From: Amycolatopsis granulosa
Lineage (GTDB): Bacteria; Actinomycetota; Actinomycetes; Mycobacteriales; Pseudonocardiaceae
Direction: 5' to 3'
Length of the DNA: 64,000 nucleotides
Assembly: GCF_011758745.1 (NCBI RefSeq)
Contig: NZ_JAANOV010000001.1
Location: 1,240,001-1,304,000, forward strand
A model generated the notes under the pieces. The model made no database searches and was not told the DNA's origin. It saw nothing but the letters and a program-made list of their open reading frames with translations. Made by a program: the position numbers and the translations under genes. This document shows positions 9,361-16,761 of this stretch, in pieces. Position 1 is the stretch's first letter. Each line of letters opens with the position of its first letter.

Positions 9361-10494
9361 TCAGCGGGCCAGCGCCGCACCGACGGCGAGTTCGTAGACC
9401 CCGCGCAGCTTCTCGAACAGCGGCGCGCTGGTGTCCGGTGTGAGCTGGGCGGTCGCACTGACCGCCACGGCCCGCCGTCCGTCCGGTGTGGCCGCGGCGA
9501 ACTGGGTGTAGCCCGGGGTGTTTCCGGTGTGGCCGTACACGGTGCCGTACCGGGTGTCGTAGCGGAAGAGCGCCAGGCCCGCGGCGTTGGCCCCCGGGCC
9601 GGGCGGTTCCGAGCTGCCGGGCCGGAACCGGGTTTGCGCGGCCCGCACGTCCGGGTGCAGGAGGTCCCGGTAGCCGGCGATGAACCGCGCCAGGTCCGCC
9701 GGGGTGGACACCACTCCCCCGGACGCCCAGCTCCAGCCCGCGGCGATCAGGGTGCTGACGTCCTCGGTGCCGTCGTAGCCGTGCAGGTACGGTTCCGGCA
9801 GCGCGGACCCGCGGGGCAGGCTCGTGCCGGTCAGGTGCAGCGGCTCCACCACCAGGTGCCGCAGCAGGTCCTCGTACCGGCTGCCCGTCGCCGCCTCGCA
9901 CATCAGCGCGGCGAGGATGTTGTCGGAGTTGGAGTAGGAGTAGCGGGTGCCGGGCGGGAACCCGAGATCCGGGTCGTCGAGGTAACCGAGCAGTTCACGC
10001 GGCGGCGGCGGATCCTGCAGCGCGGCGCGCACCGCCGCGGCGAACCGCGGGGACCGGCTGAAATCCGGGATTCCGCTGGTGTGCCCGAGCAACTGGCGGA
10101 GTGTCACGCCGGACCACTGCGGCGGGAAACCGTTCAACCGCCGGCCGATCGTGTCGTCGAGCCCCAGCCGGCCGCGGCTCACCAGGGCCAGTGCCGTCGC
10201 GCCGCTGAACGCCTTCGCCACGCTCGCGACCCGCATGTGGTCGTTCGGCCGCGGCGCGCGGCCGGTCGCCACGTCCGACACACCCACGCTGTGGAACGCC
10301 GTGCCACCGTTCCGTCTGATCGCGACAGTGACGGCGGGCGGGCCCCCGGGTGCGGCGTGCAGTTCCCGCATCGCGTCGAGCATGGACCGTTCCACGGGTG
10401 GTGATGCACCGGCTGTCGCGGTACCCGCGAGCACGCCCCACCCGCAGGAGCCGAGTACCCCCAGCTTCAGCACGGTCCTGCGCGACAGCACCAT
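9361..10494 (-). CDS. Exported serine hydrolase, beta-lactamase class C / DD-peptidase family
   Basis: Predicted exported penicillin-recognising serine hydrolase of 377 residues. The N-terminus has a twin-arginine motif (SRRTVLKLG) and a signal peptide ending near residue 30. Active-site motifs are SVAK (Ser near 91, Lys near 94), YSN (about 187-189) and a KTG-equivalent HTGN (YGHTGNTPGY). This set fits DD-carboxypeptidase or esterase members more than true beta-lactamases, because the third motif starts with His. It may act on peptidoglycan stems or on esters outside the cell. Convergent with the amidohydrolase gene. Confidence 0.85.
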   Translation of the reverse strand: MVLSRRTVLKLGVLGSCGWGVLAGTATAGASPPVERSMLDAMRELHAAPGGPPAVTVAIRRNGGTAFHSVGVSDVATGRAPRPNDHMRVASVAKAFSGATALALVSRGRLGLDDTIGRRLNGFPPQWSGVTLRQLLGHTSGIPDFSRSPRFAAAVRAALQDPPPPRELLGYLDDPDLGFPPGTRYSYSNSDNILAALMCEAATGSRYEDLLRHLVVEPLHLTGTSLPRGSALPEPYLHGYDGTEDVSTLIAAGWSWASGGVVSTPADLARFIAGYRDLLHPDVRAAQTRFRPGSSEPPGPGANAAGLALFRYDTRYGTVYGHTGNTPGYTQFAAATPDGRRAVAVSATAQLTPDTSAPLFEKLRGVYELAVGAALAR

Positions 10495-10524
10495 CGGGCG
10501 AGCGTAACACGGCGACGAGGCGCT

Positions 10525-12294
10525 TCATACCGAAGATTTCTGTTGCCGCAGAAGCGATTCGATCTTGCCCGGGTGTTCGTCCACGACCACCACCGCCCCC
10601 CGTACCAGCTCACGCGCCCCGTCGAGCAGCTCGGCCGCCAGCGCCAGACCCACCGCGGCCGCCCGCTCCCCGGCAGTCTCCAGTTCGGACAGTGCTCGCG
10701 GCGGGATCGTGACGTCCGGCACCTCGTAGGCAAGGTACTCCGCTTCCGCGAAGCCGGACAGCGGCGCGATCGAGACCAGCACCGGAATGTCCACTCCGGA
10801 CAGTTCGGCGATCATCCGCGCCAGGTTGTCCAGCTCGTACACCGGCCGTGTGATGAGGAACTGCGCCCCGGCGGCGATCTTCGCCTTGGTGCGGGCCAGT
10901 TCGGCGTCCGCGTCCTCGGCACCCGGGTTCACCCGCGCGCCGATGTGGAACGCGGTGCGGGTGGCGAGGGTGAGCCCGTTGTGGTCGCGCCCGGCGTTGA
11001 GCCCGGCCAGCAGCCCGATCAGGCCGACCGAGTCGACCTCCCAGATCCCGTCCGCGCCCGGGTAGTCGCCCAGCGGCACGGGTGTGCCGGTCTCACACAC
11101 CACCGTGCGCAGCCCGAACGCGTGGGCGCCGAGCACGTCCGCCTGCAGCTGCGCGAGCGACCGGTCCCAGGCGGTGACCGTGGTGATCGTGTCCACGCCC
11201 GCCAGGCGTTCCAGCCGCACGGCCTCGCCGAAACCGCCGCGGACCAGCGCCAGCCCGGCCCCGCCGAGCCGCGTGGCGTCCTCCGGCTCACCGCGTGGCG
11301 TGACCTGTGCGGCGAGCACGAACTCCGGGCGCGCGAACCGCCGGGCCAGCGGGCTCCGCGGCGGCGCCGGCCGCGGCTTCGGCACCGCCGCGGCGACCGG
11401 CCGCGTCACCCGCGGCCGCAGGTCGGCCAGGCGCGCGACGATCTCACGGATGTGGCCGGGGGTGGTGCCGCAGCAACCGCCGATCATCGCCGCACCGCGT
11501 TCGGCGTACCGGCGGGCGTAGCGGCCGAAGTGGGCGCGGGCGACCGGGTAGGTGAAGCGGCGGCCGGTCCGCCTGGGCATGCCGGCGTTGGGGTGCACGC
11601 CGACCGGCAAGTCCGTGGCGTCGCGGAGCTCGTCGAGCACCGCGAGCATGTGCTGCGGGCCGACGGTGCAGTTCGCGCCGATCGCGGCGACGGGCAGCGC
11701 GGACAGTGCCTTGACCACGTCGCGCGGGGTCTGGCCGCCGGGCGTGGTGCCGTGGGCGGTGAACGTCGCCTGCGCGACGATCGGCAGGTCGGTGACCCCG
11801 GCGGCCACCCGGACGGCCTCGACCAGCTCGTCGAGGTGGCCGAAGGTCTCCAGGACCAGCAGGTCCACCCCGCCGTCGACGAGCGCCTGGACCTGCTCCC
11901 GCACGGCACCGGCCCGCTCGTCCGCCCGCACCCCGGCCCGCCGGGCGGCGCTGACCGCGGGCGAGACCGACCCGGCGACGAAGATCGTCCGGTGCACGCC
12001 GCGGCGGGCCTGCCGGGCCAGCCGGACGGCCGCGAGGTTGACGTCGCGGGCGCTCACCGAGCACCCGTGCTCGGCCAGCCGCAGCCGGTTCGCGCCGAAG
12101 GTGTTGGTCAGCAGCACGTCCGCGCCGGCCGCCACATAGCTCTCGTGGATGGTGCTGACCAGCTCGGGGTTGGCGAGGTTGAGCTCGGGCAGCGCCCGGT
12201 CCAGCGAGTTGCCCGCCACGTGCAGGACGGTGCCCATCGCCCCGTCGAACACCAGAACCCGCTCGGACAACTGCTCCGCGAACCGCCCTCGCAC
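10525..12294 (-). CDS. Bifunctional homocysteine S-methyltransferase / methylenetetrahydrofolate reductase
   Basis: Fusion of 589 residues. The N-terminal half (about 1-290) is a homocysteine methyltransferase: VFDGAMGTVLH at the start and the zinc-binding MIGGCCGTTPGHI near its end. The C-terminal half is a methylenetetrahydrofolate reductase-type FAD barrel (ITTVTAWDRSL, FLITRPVYELDNL). Together they would make methyl-THF and methionine, as in the YitJ-type proteins of Firmicutes and actinomycetes. The start is GTG 12294, preceded by GGGAGG. A longer open frame reaches 12540 but encodes non-homologous low-complexity sequence. A 14-bp palindrome lies 28 bp upstream of the start. Confidence 0.9.
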   Translation of the reverse strand: MRGRFAEQLSERVLVFDGAMGTVLHVAGNSLDRALPELNLANPELVSTIHESYVAAGADVLLTNTFGANRLRLAEHGCSVSARDVNLAAVRLARQARRGVHRTIFVAGSVSPAVSAARRAGVRADERAGAVREQVQALVDGGVDLLVLETFGHLDELVEAVRVAAGVTDLPIVAQATFTAHGTTPGGQTPRDVVKALSALPVAAIGANCTVGPQHMLAVLDELRDATDLPVGVHPNAGMPRRTGRRFTYPVARAHFGRYARRYAERGAAMIGGCCGTTPGHIREIVARLADLRPRVTRPVAAAVPKPRPAPPRSPLARRFARPEFVLAAQVTPRGEPEDATRLGGAGLALVRGGFGEAVRLERLAGVDTITTVTAWDRSLAQLQADVLGAHAFGLRTVVCETGTPVPLGDYPGADGIWEVDSVGLIGLLAGLNAGRDHNGLTLATRTAFHIGARVNPGAEDADAELARTKAKIAAGAQFLITRPVYELDNLARMIAELSGVDIPVLVSIAPLSGFAEAEYLAYEVPDVTIPPRALSELETAGERAAAVGLALAAELLDGARELVRGAVVVVDEHPGKIESLLRQQKSSV

Positions 12295-12321
12295 GTACCC
12301 TCCCGCGTCGCTACCTCCGGG

Positions 12322-12335
12322 CGTGCACGTGCACG
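12322..12335. promoter_or_regulatory. 14-bp perfect palindrome upstream of the methyltransferase/reductase fusion
   Basis: CGTGCACGTGCACG is its own reverse complement and sits 28 bp before the GTG start of the homocysteine methyltransferase/MTHFR gene. It could be a repressor operator or an RNA hairpin in the 5' leader. No SAM, SAH or cobalamin riboswitch consensus was recognised in 12295-12554. Confidence 0.35.
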
Positions 12336-12554
12336 AGGATCCGGCCGGCGCCGCACCCCCACCAGAGCACCGCACCGCCCACCATGGCGACCATCCTAGG
12401 CACGGAACCGCACCTACCCGCCGGTTCGACACCGCAGGTGCACCACCAGTGGGCCGTTCGGGTGAGCCGCCCACCGCCGCGCTTCCGCCCAGCCGTGCGA
12501 TATGTTGTCGTTCACCCTTCGGGGGCGCGGGTGCTGACACATGGCGCCCGCCAG

Positions 12555-12628
12555 GGGCCGGTAGCTCAGCTGGTTAGAGCAGGGGACTCATAATCCCTTG
12601 GCCGCGGGTTCGAGCCCCGCCCGGCCCA
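12555..12628 (+). tRNA. tRNA with CAT anticodon (elongator Met or Ile2)
   Basis: A complete 74-base cloverleaf. The acceptor stem GGGCCGG (12555-12561) pairs with CCGGCCC (12621-12627). The D arm TAGCTCAGCTGGTTAGAGCA, the anticodon loop CTCATAA and the T arm GCGGG-TTCGAGC-CCCGC are all canonical. CCA is not fully encoded (ACC follows the acceptor). The D-arm type argues against initiator tRNA; whether it reads Met or, after lysidine modification, Ile (ATA) cannot be settled by eye. Its 3' half is duplicated downstream, showing it served as an integration site. Confidence 0.95.
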
Positions 12629-12692
12629 CCGGTTCTGACCAGGCGTTATGGCACGCTGCTTGATCATCTTCTTACGTCTTGTCCATTGACAG
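12584..12692 (+). repeat. Direct repeat copy 1 (tRNA 3' half, att-like)
   Basis: A 109-base segment starting at GGACTCATAATCCC in the tRNA anticodon arm and continuing 64 bases beyond the tRNA to CCATTGACAG. It is identical, apart from one base (G at 12632 versus A at 13441), to 13393-13501, at an offset of 809 bases. The first 45 bases are the tRNA 3' half, as expected for a tyrosine-integrase attachment core. Confidence 0.9.
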
Positions 12693-12712
12693 ACCACCAG
12701 AGGGGACCACCC

Positions 12713-13060
12713 ATGACCCAGCCGCCCCATGGCCACTGGCAGCAACCGCACCAGCCCTACCCACCCCAGCAGCCCTACGACCACGGCTGGCAGCCACAAC
12801 CACCCCAACCACAGAACGGCATGGGCACCGCCGGGTTCGTCTGCAGCCTCGTCAGTCTCGCCGTCGGGTTCCTCCCCAGCTGGCTCTCGCTCATCGCGCT
12901 CCCGCTCGCGATCCTCGGTGTGACCTTCGGCAGCATCGGCTATGGCTACGCGAACCGCGGCATGGCGAACAACCGCGGCCTCGCACAGTCCGGCGTCGTC
13001 ATCGGAATCATCGCGCTGGTTCTAATGCTCAGCGGCGTGATCATCATGCTCGTCAGCTGA
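12713..13060 (+). CDS. DUF4190-like membrane protein
   Basis: A 115-residue protein with a Pro/Gln/His-rich N-terminus (about 1-40) followed by two hydrophobic segments (about 43-75 and 92-115), the layout of small DUF4190 membrane proteins common in actinomycetes. The start ATG 12713 has AGAGGGG seven bases upstream. An upstream in-frame ATG-like extension to 12686 falls inside the direct repeat and is less likely. It lies between the two att-like repeats and is either cargo of the lost element or a gene caught between two insertions. The function is unknown. Confidence 0.7.
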   Translation: MTQPPHGHWQQPHQPYPPQQPYDHGWQPQPPQPQNGMGTAGFVCSLVSLAVGFLPSWLSLIALPLAILGVTFGSIGYGYANRGMANNRGLAQSGVVIGIIALVLMLSGVIIMLVS

Positions 13061-13219
13061 AGCCGGGCCGCTCTCTCTGACGTAGCGGCCCTTGTTCTTC
13101 ACCGTGATTGCGAGTCGTTCGTTGACCAGCTCGACGAGCGCGCGGTGCACAGTCGGCCTAGACACCCCGTATCGCTGCACAAGGTCGTGCTCGCTGGGTA
13201 TCCGAGCGCCTGACTTCAA
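13022..13219 (-). pseudogene. Truncated GntR-family regulator
   Basis: Reading the minus strand, LKSGARIPSEHDLVQRYGVS followed by RPTVHRALVELVNERLAITV and KNKGRYVRE is a recognisable GntR winged helix-turn-helix, of the kind that controls transfer in actinomycete integrative elements. The sequence upstream (above 13219) no longer encodes the first helix of the domain, and no effector domain follows, so this is a fragment. It overlaps the 3' end of the DUF4190-like gene on the other strand. Confidence 0.65.
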
Positions 13220-13392
13220 GCGGCCGGCGCCGCGTCGCCAGGTTCCCACCCCAGGCCCTCGGTTGGTGTCACACCACGGCCGAGGGCCGCTCCACCTGCA
13301 GGGCCTACCCCTCGCGAACACCAAGGGATTGGGCCACTCGCGCTCGACACTGACCAGCGAAACCGCTGCTGAGCACGCCGCATAGGCGTCAC

Positions 13393-13501
13393 GGACTCAT
13401 AATCCCTTGGCCGCGGGTTCGAGCCCCGCCCGGCCCACCGATTCTGACCAGGCGTTATGGCACGCTGCTTGATCATCTTCTTACGTCTTGTCCATTGACA
13501 G
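13393..13501 (+). repeat. Direct repeat copy 2 (tRNA 3' half, att-like)
   Basis: Second copy of the 109-base repeat, one mismatch from 12584-12692. It contains only the tRNA 3' half and cannot form a tRNA. It is followed directly by the integrase remnant, which would be the expected position of an attachment site next to an integrase gene. Confidence 0.9.
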
Positions 13502-13861
13502 TTTCTGCGGCTCCGACCCACGCTTGCCCCTGAGCGAGGCAACAGCCAAGGGCGACAACCGCAAGCGCGGCAACATCCGCCAACGCGCCAAGTCCCTCCA
13601 GGTCCGCGTCTACGCCGGCATCGACCCGGTGACCGGGCGGCAGAGCTATCTCACCGAGACGGTCAAGGGCACCGACAAGGCCGCACACCGCCAGGCGCAG
13701 AAGGCCATGACGCGCTTGCAGGCACGGTCTACCGGCGGCGCGGCCCCGACTCCTCGGTCACGGTGTCCTACGCGATCGACGAGTGGCTCAAGACCGCCGA
13801 CATCGAAGCCACCACCCGGCACGGCTACCTGGGCTACACGACAGTCATGGGTTCACCGTGA
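13488..13861 (+). pseudogene. Frameshifted, truncated tyrosine recombinase (integrase)
   Basis: The first part encodes KRGNIRQRAKSLQVRVYAGI and DPVTGRQSYLTETVKGT, the N-terminal arm-binding region of phage/AICE tyrosine integrases. Near 13720-13750 the reading frame shifts. In the new frame VSYAIDEWLKTADIEATTRH and GYLGYT continue the core-binding (SAM-like) domain until a TGA at 13859-13861. The catalytic domain with the RKHRHY residues is missing. It therefore cannot excise the element. It lies immediately downstream of repeat copy 2. Confidence 0.75.
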
Positions 13862-13938
13862 CGGTCTGAGACCGACTGTCTCAGTGTTCCTCCGGAAAGC
13901 GAGAACTGATTGCGTTCGCGGGCAACGGCGACTTCGCA

Positions 13939-14298
13939 TCAGGTGAATGACAACTCATCCAAGTCGATGTCGAAACCCGAGCCGTCATCATAAGGGATCA
14001 CCGTCCACAGCGACTTCGCGGCCCGCCACATGATTCGCACCACCGACCAGTCCACCTCGGATCCGGTCAAGGTCAGAGTCACTACCGCGTCGGCCAACCT
14101 GATTCGACCGGTCGGTTCTGCATCGGCAACCTCAGCGATCATCGCCGCTGCCAAGGGGGACTGCGCATGAATCTCGATGTGGCAGCCGCTGGCACCGACG
14201 GTCTCGTCAGCCCGTTCGAGCATGGCCGACACCCAGGAGCCGCCAGATTCACGATCACGCAGCCGAAGGTCGATCCCCTGCTCGAGAGCCGCTGCCAC
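13939..14298 (-). CDS. Hypothetical protein next to the integrated-element scar
   Basis: A 119-residue protein of unknown function starting at GTG 14298, with TTGAGGC upstream. It reads IDLRLRDRESGGSWVSAMLE, has no Cys clusters or membrane segment, and ends in an acidic tail (DDGSGFDIDLDELSFT). Base composition is visibly less GC-rich than neighbouring genes and codon choice is more relaxed, consistent with horizontal transfer together with the integrated element. I see no catalytic motif. The alternating strand/helix pattern could suit a small immunity or adaptor protein, but that is only a guess. Confidence 0.55.
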   Translation of the reverse strand: MAAALEQGIDLRLRDRESGGSWVSAMLERADETVGASGCHIEIHAQSPLAAAMIAEVADAEPTGRIRLADAVVTLTLTGSEVDWSVVRIMWRAAKSLWTVIPYDDGSGFDIDLDELSFT

Positions 14299-14711
14299 TA
14301 AAGCCTCAAGCCGCCTGCTGCGCTACTTTCACGAGATGCACAGTACAGTTTTACTTGGTAAGTCATGCCGCCCTCCGGTCAGGATACGTGCCTGGCCACG
14401 TCCATGTTGAACGATACTGCTCGTGAGGCCACGTAGATTTCGCTTGCTGCTCAGCGTCGAAAAATTGTACGGAACACCGGACGCAGACTCGGGAAGCGCC
14501 GGCTTTCGCATTTCTCGCCCCTGGTCACTCGAGACGACCTCAGCCGAGCCCGCGGACGAGATCATCTCCGCTGTCCCTGACGAGAAGGGGGCGCTGCGAG
14601 CCGAGGTCCGCTCGTCCACCGGTTCGGCGTCGTCCCCCTGGCCGTGGGCGGCGGGCGGGCCGGAACCGTTCTACGGTTGATCTGCCGACGGTGGGAAGAG
14701 GTGAGCGGCGG
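14299..14711. other. Gene-poor stretch at the edge of the accessory region
   Basis: About 410 bases with lower GC content and AT-rich patches (for example ACAGTTTTACTTGG around 14345). Short open frames exist on both strands (14329-14619 minus, 14423-14680 plus), but neither shows family resemblance or convincing codon bias. I see no RNA gene or repeat. It is likely decayed element sequence merging into the promoter region of the deacetylase-like gene. Confidence 0.5.
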
Positions 14712-15473
14712 ATGACCGGGCGGGAGGTCAGCAGGCGCGGCCTGCTCGGGCTGGGGCTCGGGGCCGCGGTCCTGGCGGGCTGCCAGGCCGGGTCGTCCCC
14801 GGGCAGCTCGGGACCGTCGCCGGGCAGCCCGGGGTCGGCGCCGCCGACGAGCACGACCACCGGCGCCCAGGCCGGGCCGGCCCAGCAGCTCGTCCGCGCG
14901 GAATCGGGGCGCCCGGAGGTCGCACTGACCTTCCACGGCGCGGGTGAGCTGTCCCTCACCCGCCGCGTGCTCGACGTCCTCGCCCAGCACCAGGCGCAGG
15001 TCACCGTGCTGGCGGTGGGCACCTGGCTGGCGAGCGCGCCCGACGGGATCCGCATGGTCCGCGACGGCGGGCACGAGATCGGCAACCACACCTGGAGCCA
15101 CGGCGACCTGGCGCACATGGCGCCGAGCCCGATGCGGACCGAGATCGAGCGGTGCCGCGACGAACTGGACCGGCTGACCGGCGGGCCCGGCACGTTCTTC
15201 CGGCCGTCCCAGGGGCAGTACGCCACCCCGGCCGAGCTCACGGAGGCCGGCCGGGCGGGCTACGCGCGCGTGCTGTCCTACGACGTCGACTCGCTGGACT
15301 GGACCGACCCGGCGCCGGAACGGATCCGGCGCGCCGTGGCCGCCGCGCGGGCGGGCAGCGTGGTGAGCATGCACCTCGGGCACCCCGCGACGGCCGCCGC
15401 CCTGCCCGGGGTGCTCGCCGACCTCGCCGGCCGCGGCCTGCGACCCGTCACCGCCACCCGTCTCTTCACCTGA
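14712..15473 (+). CDS. Polysaccharide deacetylase-like Tat lipoprotein with altered motif 1
   Basis: A 253-residue exported protein. It has a twin Arg (residues 8-9), a hydrophobic core and a lipobox with Cys near 24, then a Ser/Pro/Gly linker to about residue 60 and a NodB-like (carbohydrate esterase 4) domain. Motif 2 is intact as HEIGNHTWSH (metal His near 126 and 130). Motif 1, normally TFDDGP, reads TFHGAGE (about 73-79), so the catalytic-base Asp and metal Asp are absent. It may be a non-catalytic binder or use different chemistry. ATG 14712 was chosen over GTG 14691 because the Tat signal begins there. Probably co-transcribed with the beta-propeller lipoprotein 13 bp downstream. Confidence 0.8.
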   Translation: MTGREVSRRGLLGLGLGAAVLAGCQAGSSPGSSGPSPGSPGSAPPTSTTTGAQAGPAQQLVRAESGRPEVALTFHGAGELSLTRRVLDVLAQHQAQVTVLAVGTWLASAPDGIRMVRDGGHEIGNHTWSHGDLAHMAPSPMRTEIERCRDELDRLTGGPGTFFRPSQGQYATPAELTEAGRAGYARVLSYDVDSLDWTDPAPERIRRAVAAARAGSVVSMHLGHPATAAALPGVLADLAGRGLRPVTATRLFT

Positions 15474-15486
15474 ACAGGGGCATCCG

Positions 15487-16653
15487 TTGAAGCATCGTCG
15501 TCTTGTCCCCGTTCTGCCGGCCGTCCTGGCGCTCGCGGCGTGCACCGCGGCGCCGCCACCCGCGGCACCGCCCCTGCCGACCACGTCGAGCCCGGCGGCT
15601 GTCGCCCCGCCGGCGGACCTGCCGGGCATGCCCCCGGTATCCGACCGGCACAACGTCTACGCCGACGCGGGCGCGAACATGCTCTCGCCCGCCGCGCAGG
15701 CCGGCAAACCGCTGGTCTACGTGCCGCACAGCCGGTCGGGCGACGTGTGGGTGATCGACCCGGCCACGTTCGCCGTCGTCGGGCACTACCCCGCGGGGGT
15801 CGAGATCCAGCACGTCGTGCCCTCCTACGACATGACCACCCTGTACGCCAGCGACGACAAGGGCAACCACCTGCTGCCCTTCGACCCGCGGACCGGCCTG
15901 CCCGGCGCGCCCATCCCGGTGGTCGACCCGTACAACCTCTACTTCACCCCCGACGGCTCGTTCGCCGTCTCGGTCGCCGAGGCCCACCGCGAGCTCGTCT
16001 GGTACGACCCGCACACCTGGGCCCAGCGCGACGTGACCCCCGTGCCGGGCTGCGCGGGCATCGACCACGCTGACTTCTCCCCCGACGGCCGCACCGCGGT
16101 GTTCACCTGCGAATTCGCCGGTGCGGTCGCCGTCGTCGACGTGCCCTCGCACCACGTGCTGCGGGTGATCCCGATGCCGCAGCGGCACACCCACATGGGG
16201 CCGCAGGACATCAAGCTCGCGCCGGACGGCTCGGTGTACTACGTCGCCGACGTCGACGGCAACGGGGTGTGGGTGCTCGACGGCGCCGCCACCAAGGTCC
16301 TGCGCTTCATCCCCACCGGCAGGGGCGCGCACGGGCTCTACCTGTCCCGGGACGCGCGGCAGCTGTACGTCACCAACCGTGGTGAGGGCAGCATCAGCGT
16401 GCTCGACGCCTACACCGGCGCCCCCGTCACCAAGTGGCAGCTGCCCGGCGGCGGCAGCCCGGACATGGGCAACGTGACCGCCGACGGCAGCCAGCTGTGG
16501 TTGTCCGGCCGTTACGACCGCACCGTCTACGTGGTGTCCACGAAGGACGGATCACTGCTGCGGAAGATACCCGTCGGGAACGAACCGCACGGGTTGTGCG
16601 TGTGGCCGCAGCCGGGCCGCTACTCCCTGGGGCACACCGGAATCACCCGCTGA
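15487..16653 (+). CDS. YVTN/YncE-type beta-propeller lipoprotein
   Basis: A 388-residue predicted lipoprotein (lipidated Cys near 19, Pro-rich linker to about 45) followed by repeated blades such as DVWVIDPATFAVVGHYPAG, GVWVLDGAATKVLRFIPTG, SISVLDAYTGAPVTKW and TVYVVSTKDGSLLRKIPVG. These are typical of YVTN-family seven-bladed propellers, which usually serve as scaffolds or binding surfaces outside the cell. The start is TTG 15487 with AGGGG upstream. It follows the deacetylase-like lipoprotein closely; both are exported, so they may act on the same envelope or extracellular substrate. Confidence 0.8.
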   Translation: MKHRRLVPVLPAVLALAACTAAPPPAAPPLPTTSSPAAVAPPADLPGMPPVSDRHNVYADAGANMLSPAAQAGKPLVYVPHSRSGDVWVIDPATFAVVGHYPAGVEIQHVVPSYDMTTLYASDDKGNHLLPFDPRTGLPGAPIPVVDPYNLYFTPDGSFAVSVAEAHRELVWYDPHTWAQRDVTPVPGCAGIDHADFSPDGRTAVFTCEFAGAVAVVDVPSHHVLRVIPMPQRHTHMGPQDIKLAPDGSVYYVADVDGNGVWVLDGAATKVLRFIPTGRGAHGLYLSRDARQLYVTNRGEGSISVLDAYTGAPVTKWQLPGGGSPDMGNVTADGSQLWLSGRYDRTVYVVSTKDGSLLRKIPVGNEPHGLCVWPQPGRYSLGHTGITR

Positions 16654-16761
16654 ACCGGGGCGGGGCACTTGCGACCGGGATGTCCGGTCCCGGCTGTGCG
16701 TTCGCTGTGTAACCGCACCGGAGGCGGTGGTTTCCGGGCGCGGGTGTGGTGGAGTGGGAGC

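Larger units (their letters stand above)
12584..13861. mobile_element. Remnant of a tRNA-integrated element (AICE- or prophage-like)
   Basis: The tRNA 3' half is present twice as a direct repeat. Between the copies lie a small DUF4190-like gene and a truncated GntR-type regulator; just after the second copy is a frameshifted, truncated tyrosine integrase. GntR regulators and integrases next to a tRNA are hallmarks of actinomycete integrative elements. No replication, transfer or excisionase gene remains, so the element is decayed. Because the repeat extends 64 bp past the tRNA, both copies probably derive from element ends, pointing to two successive insertions or an internal deletion. The right boundary is uncertain and may extend to about 14.3-14.7 kb. 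Confidence 0.7.

Noticed and set aside
12295..12540. N-terminal extension of the homocysteine methyltransferase/MTHFR frame
   Set aside because: Low-complexity, Cys/Trp-rich and not family-like; a GTG with GGGAGG at 12294 is the natural start.
12295..12554. Possible SAM, SAH or cobalamin riboswitch before the methionine gene
   Set aside because: No conserved core such as the B12 box or the SAH pseudoknot sequence was recognised; only a palindrome was kept.
12566..12808. Small minus-strand ORF containing GRGSNPRPRDYES
   Set aside because: This peptide is the well-known spurious translation of the antisense strand of tRNA genes; the same occurs at 13216-13542 because the tRNA half is repeated.
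13880..13900. Small inverted repeat TGAGAC-n5-GTCTCA near the integrase remnant
   Set aside because: Too short and without context to assign as terminator or recombination site.
14329..14680. Two overlapping ORFs (96 and 85 codons)
   Set aside because: Neither has family resemblance, a clear ribosome-binding site or convincing codon bias.
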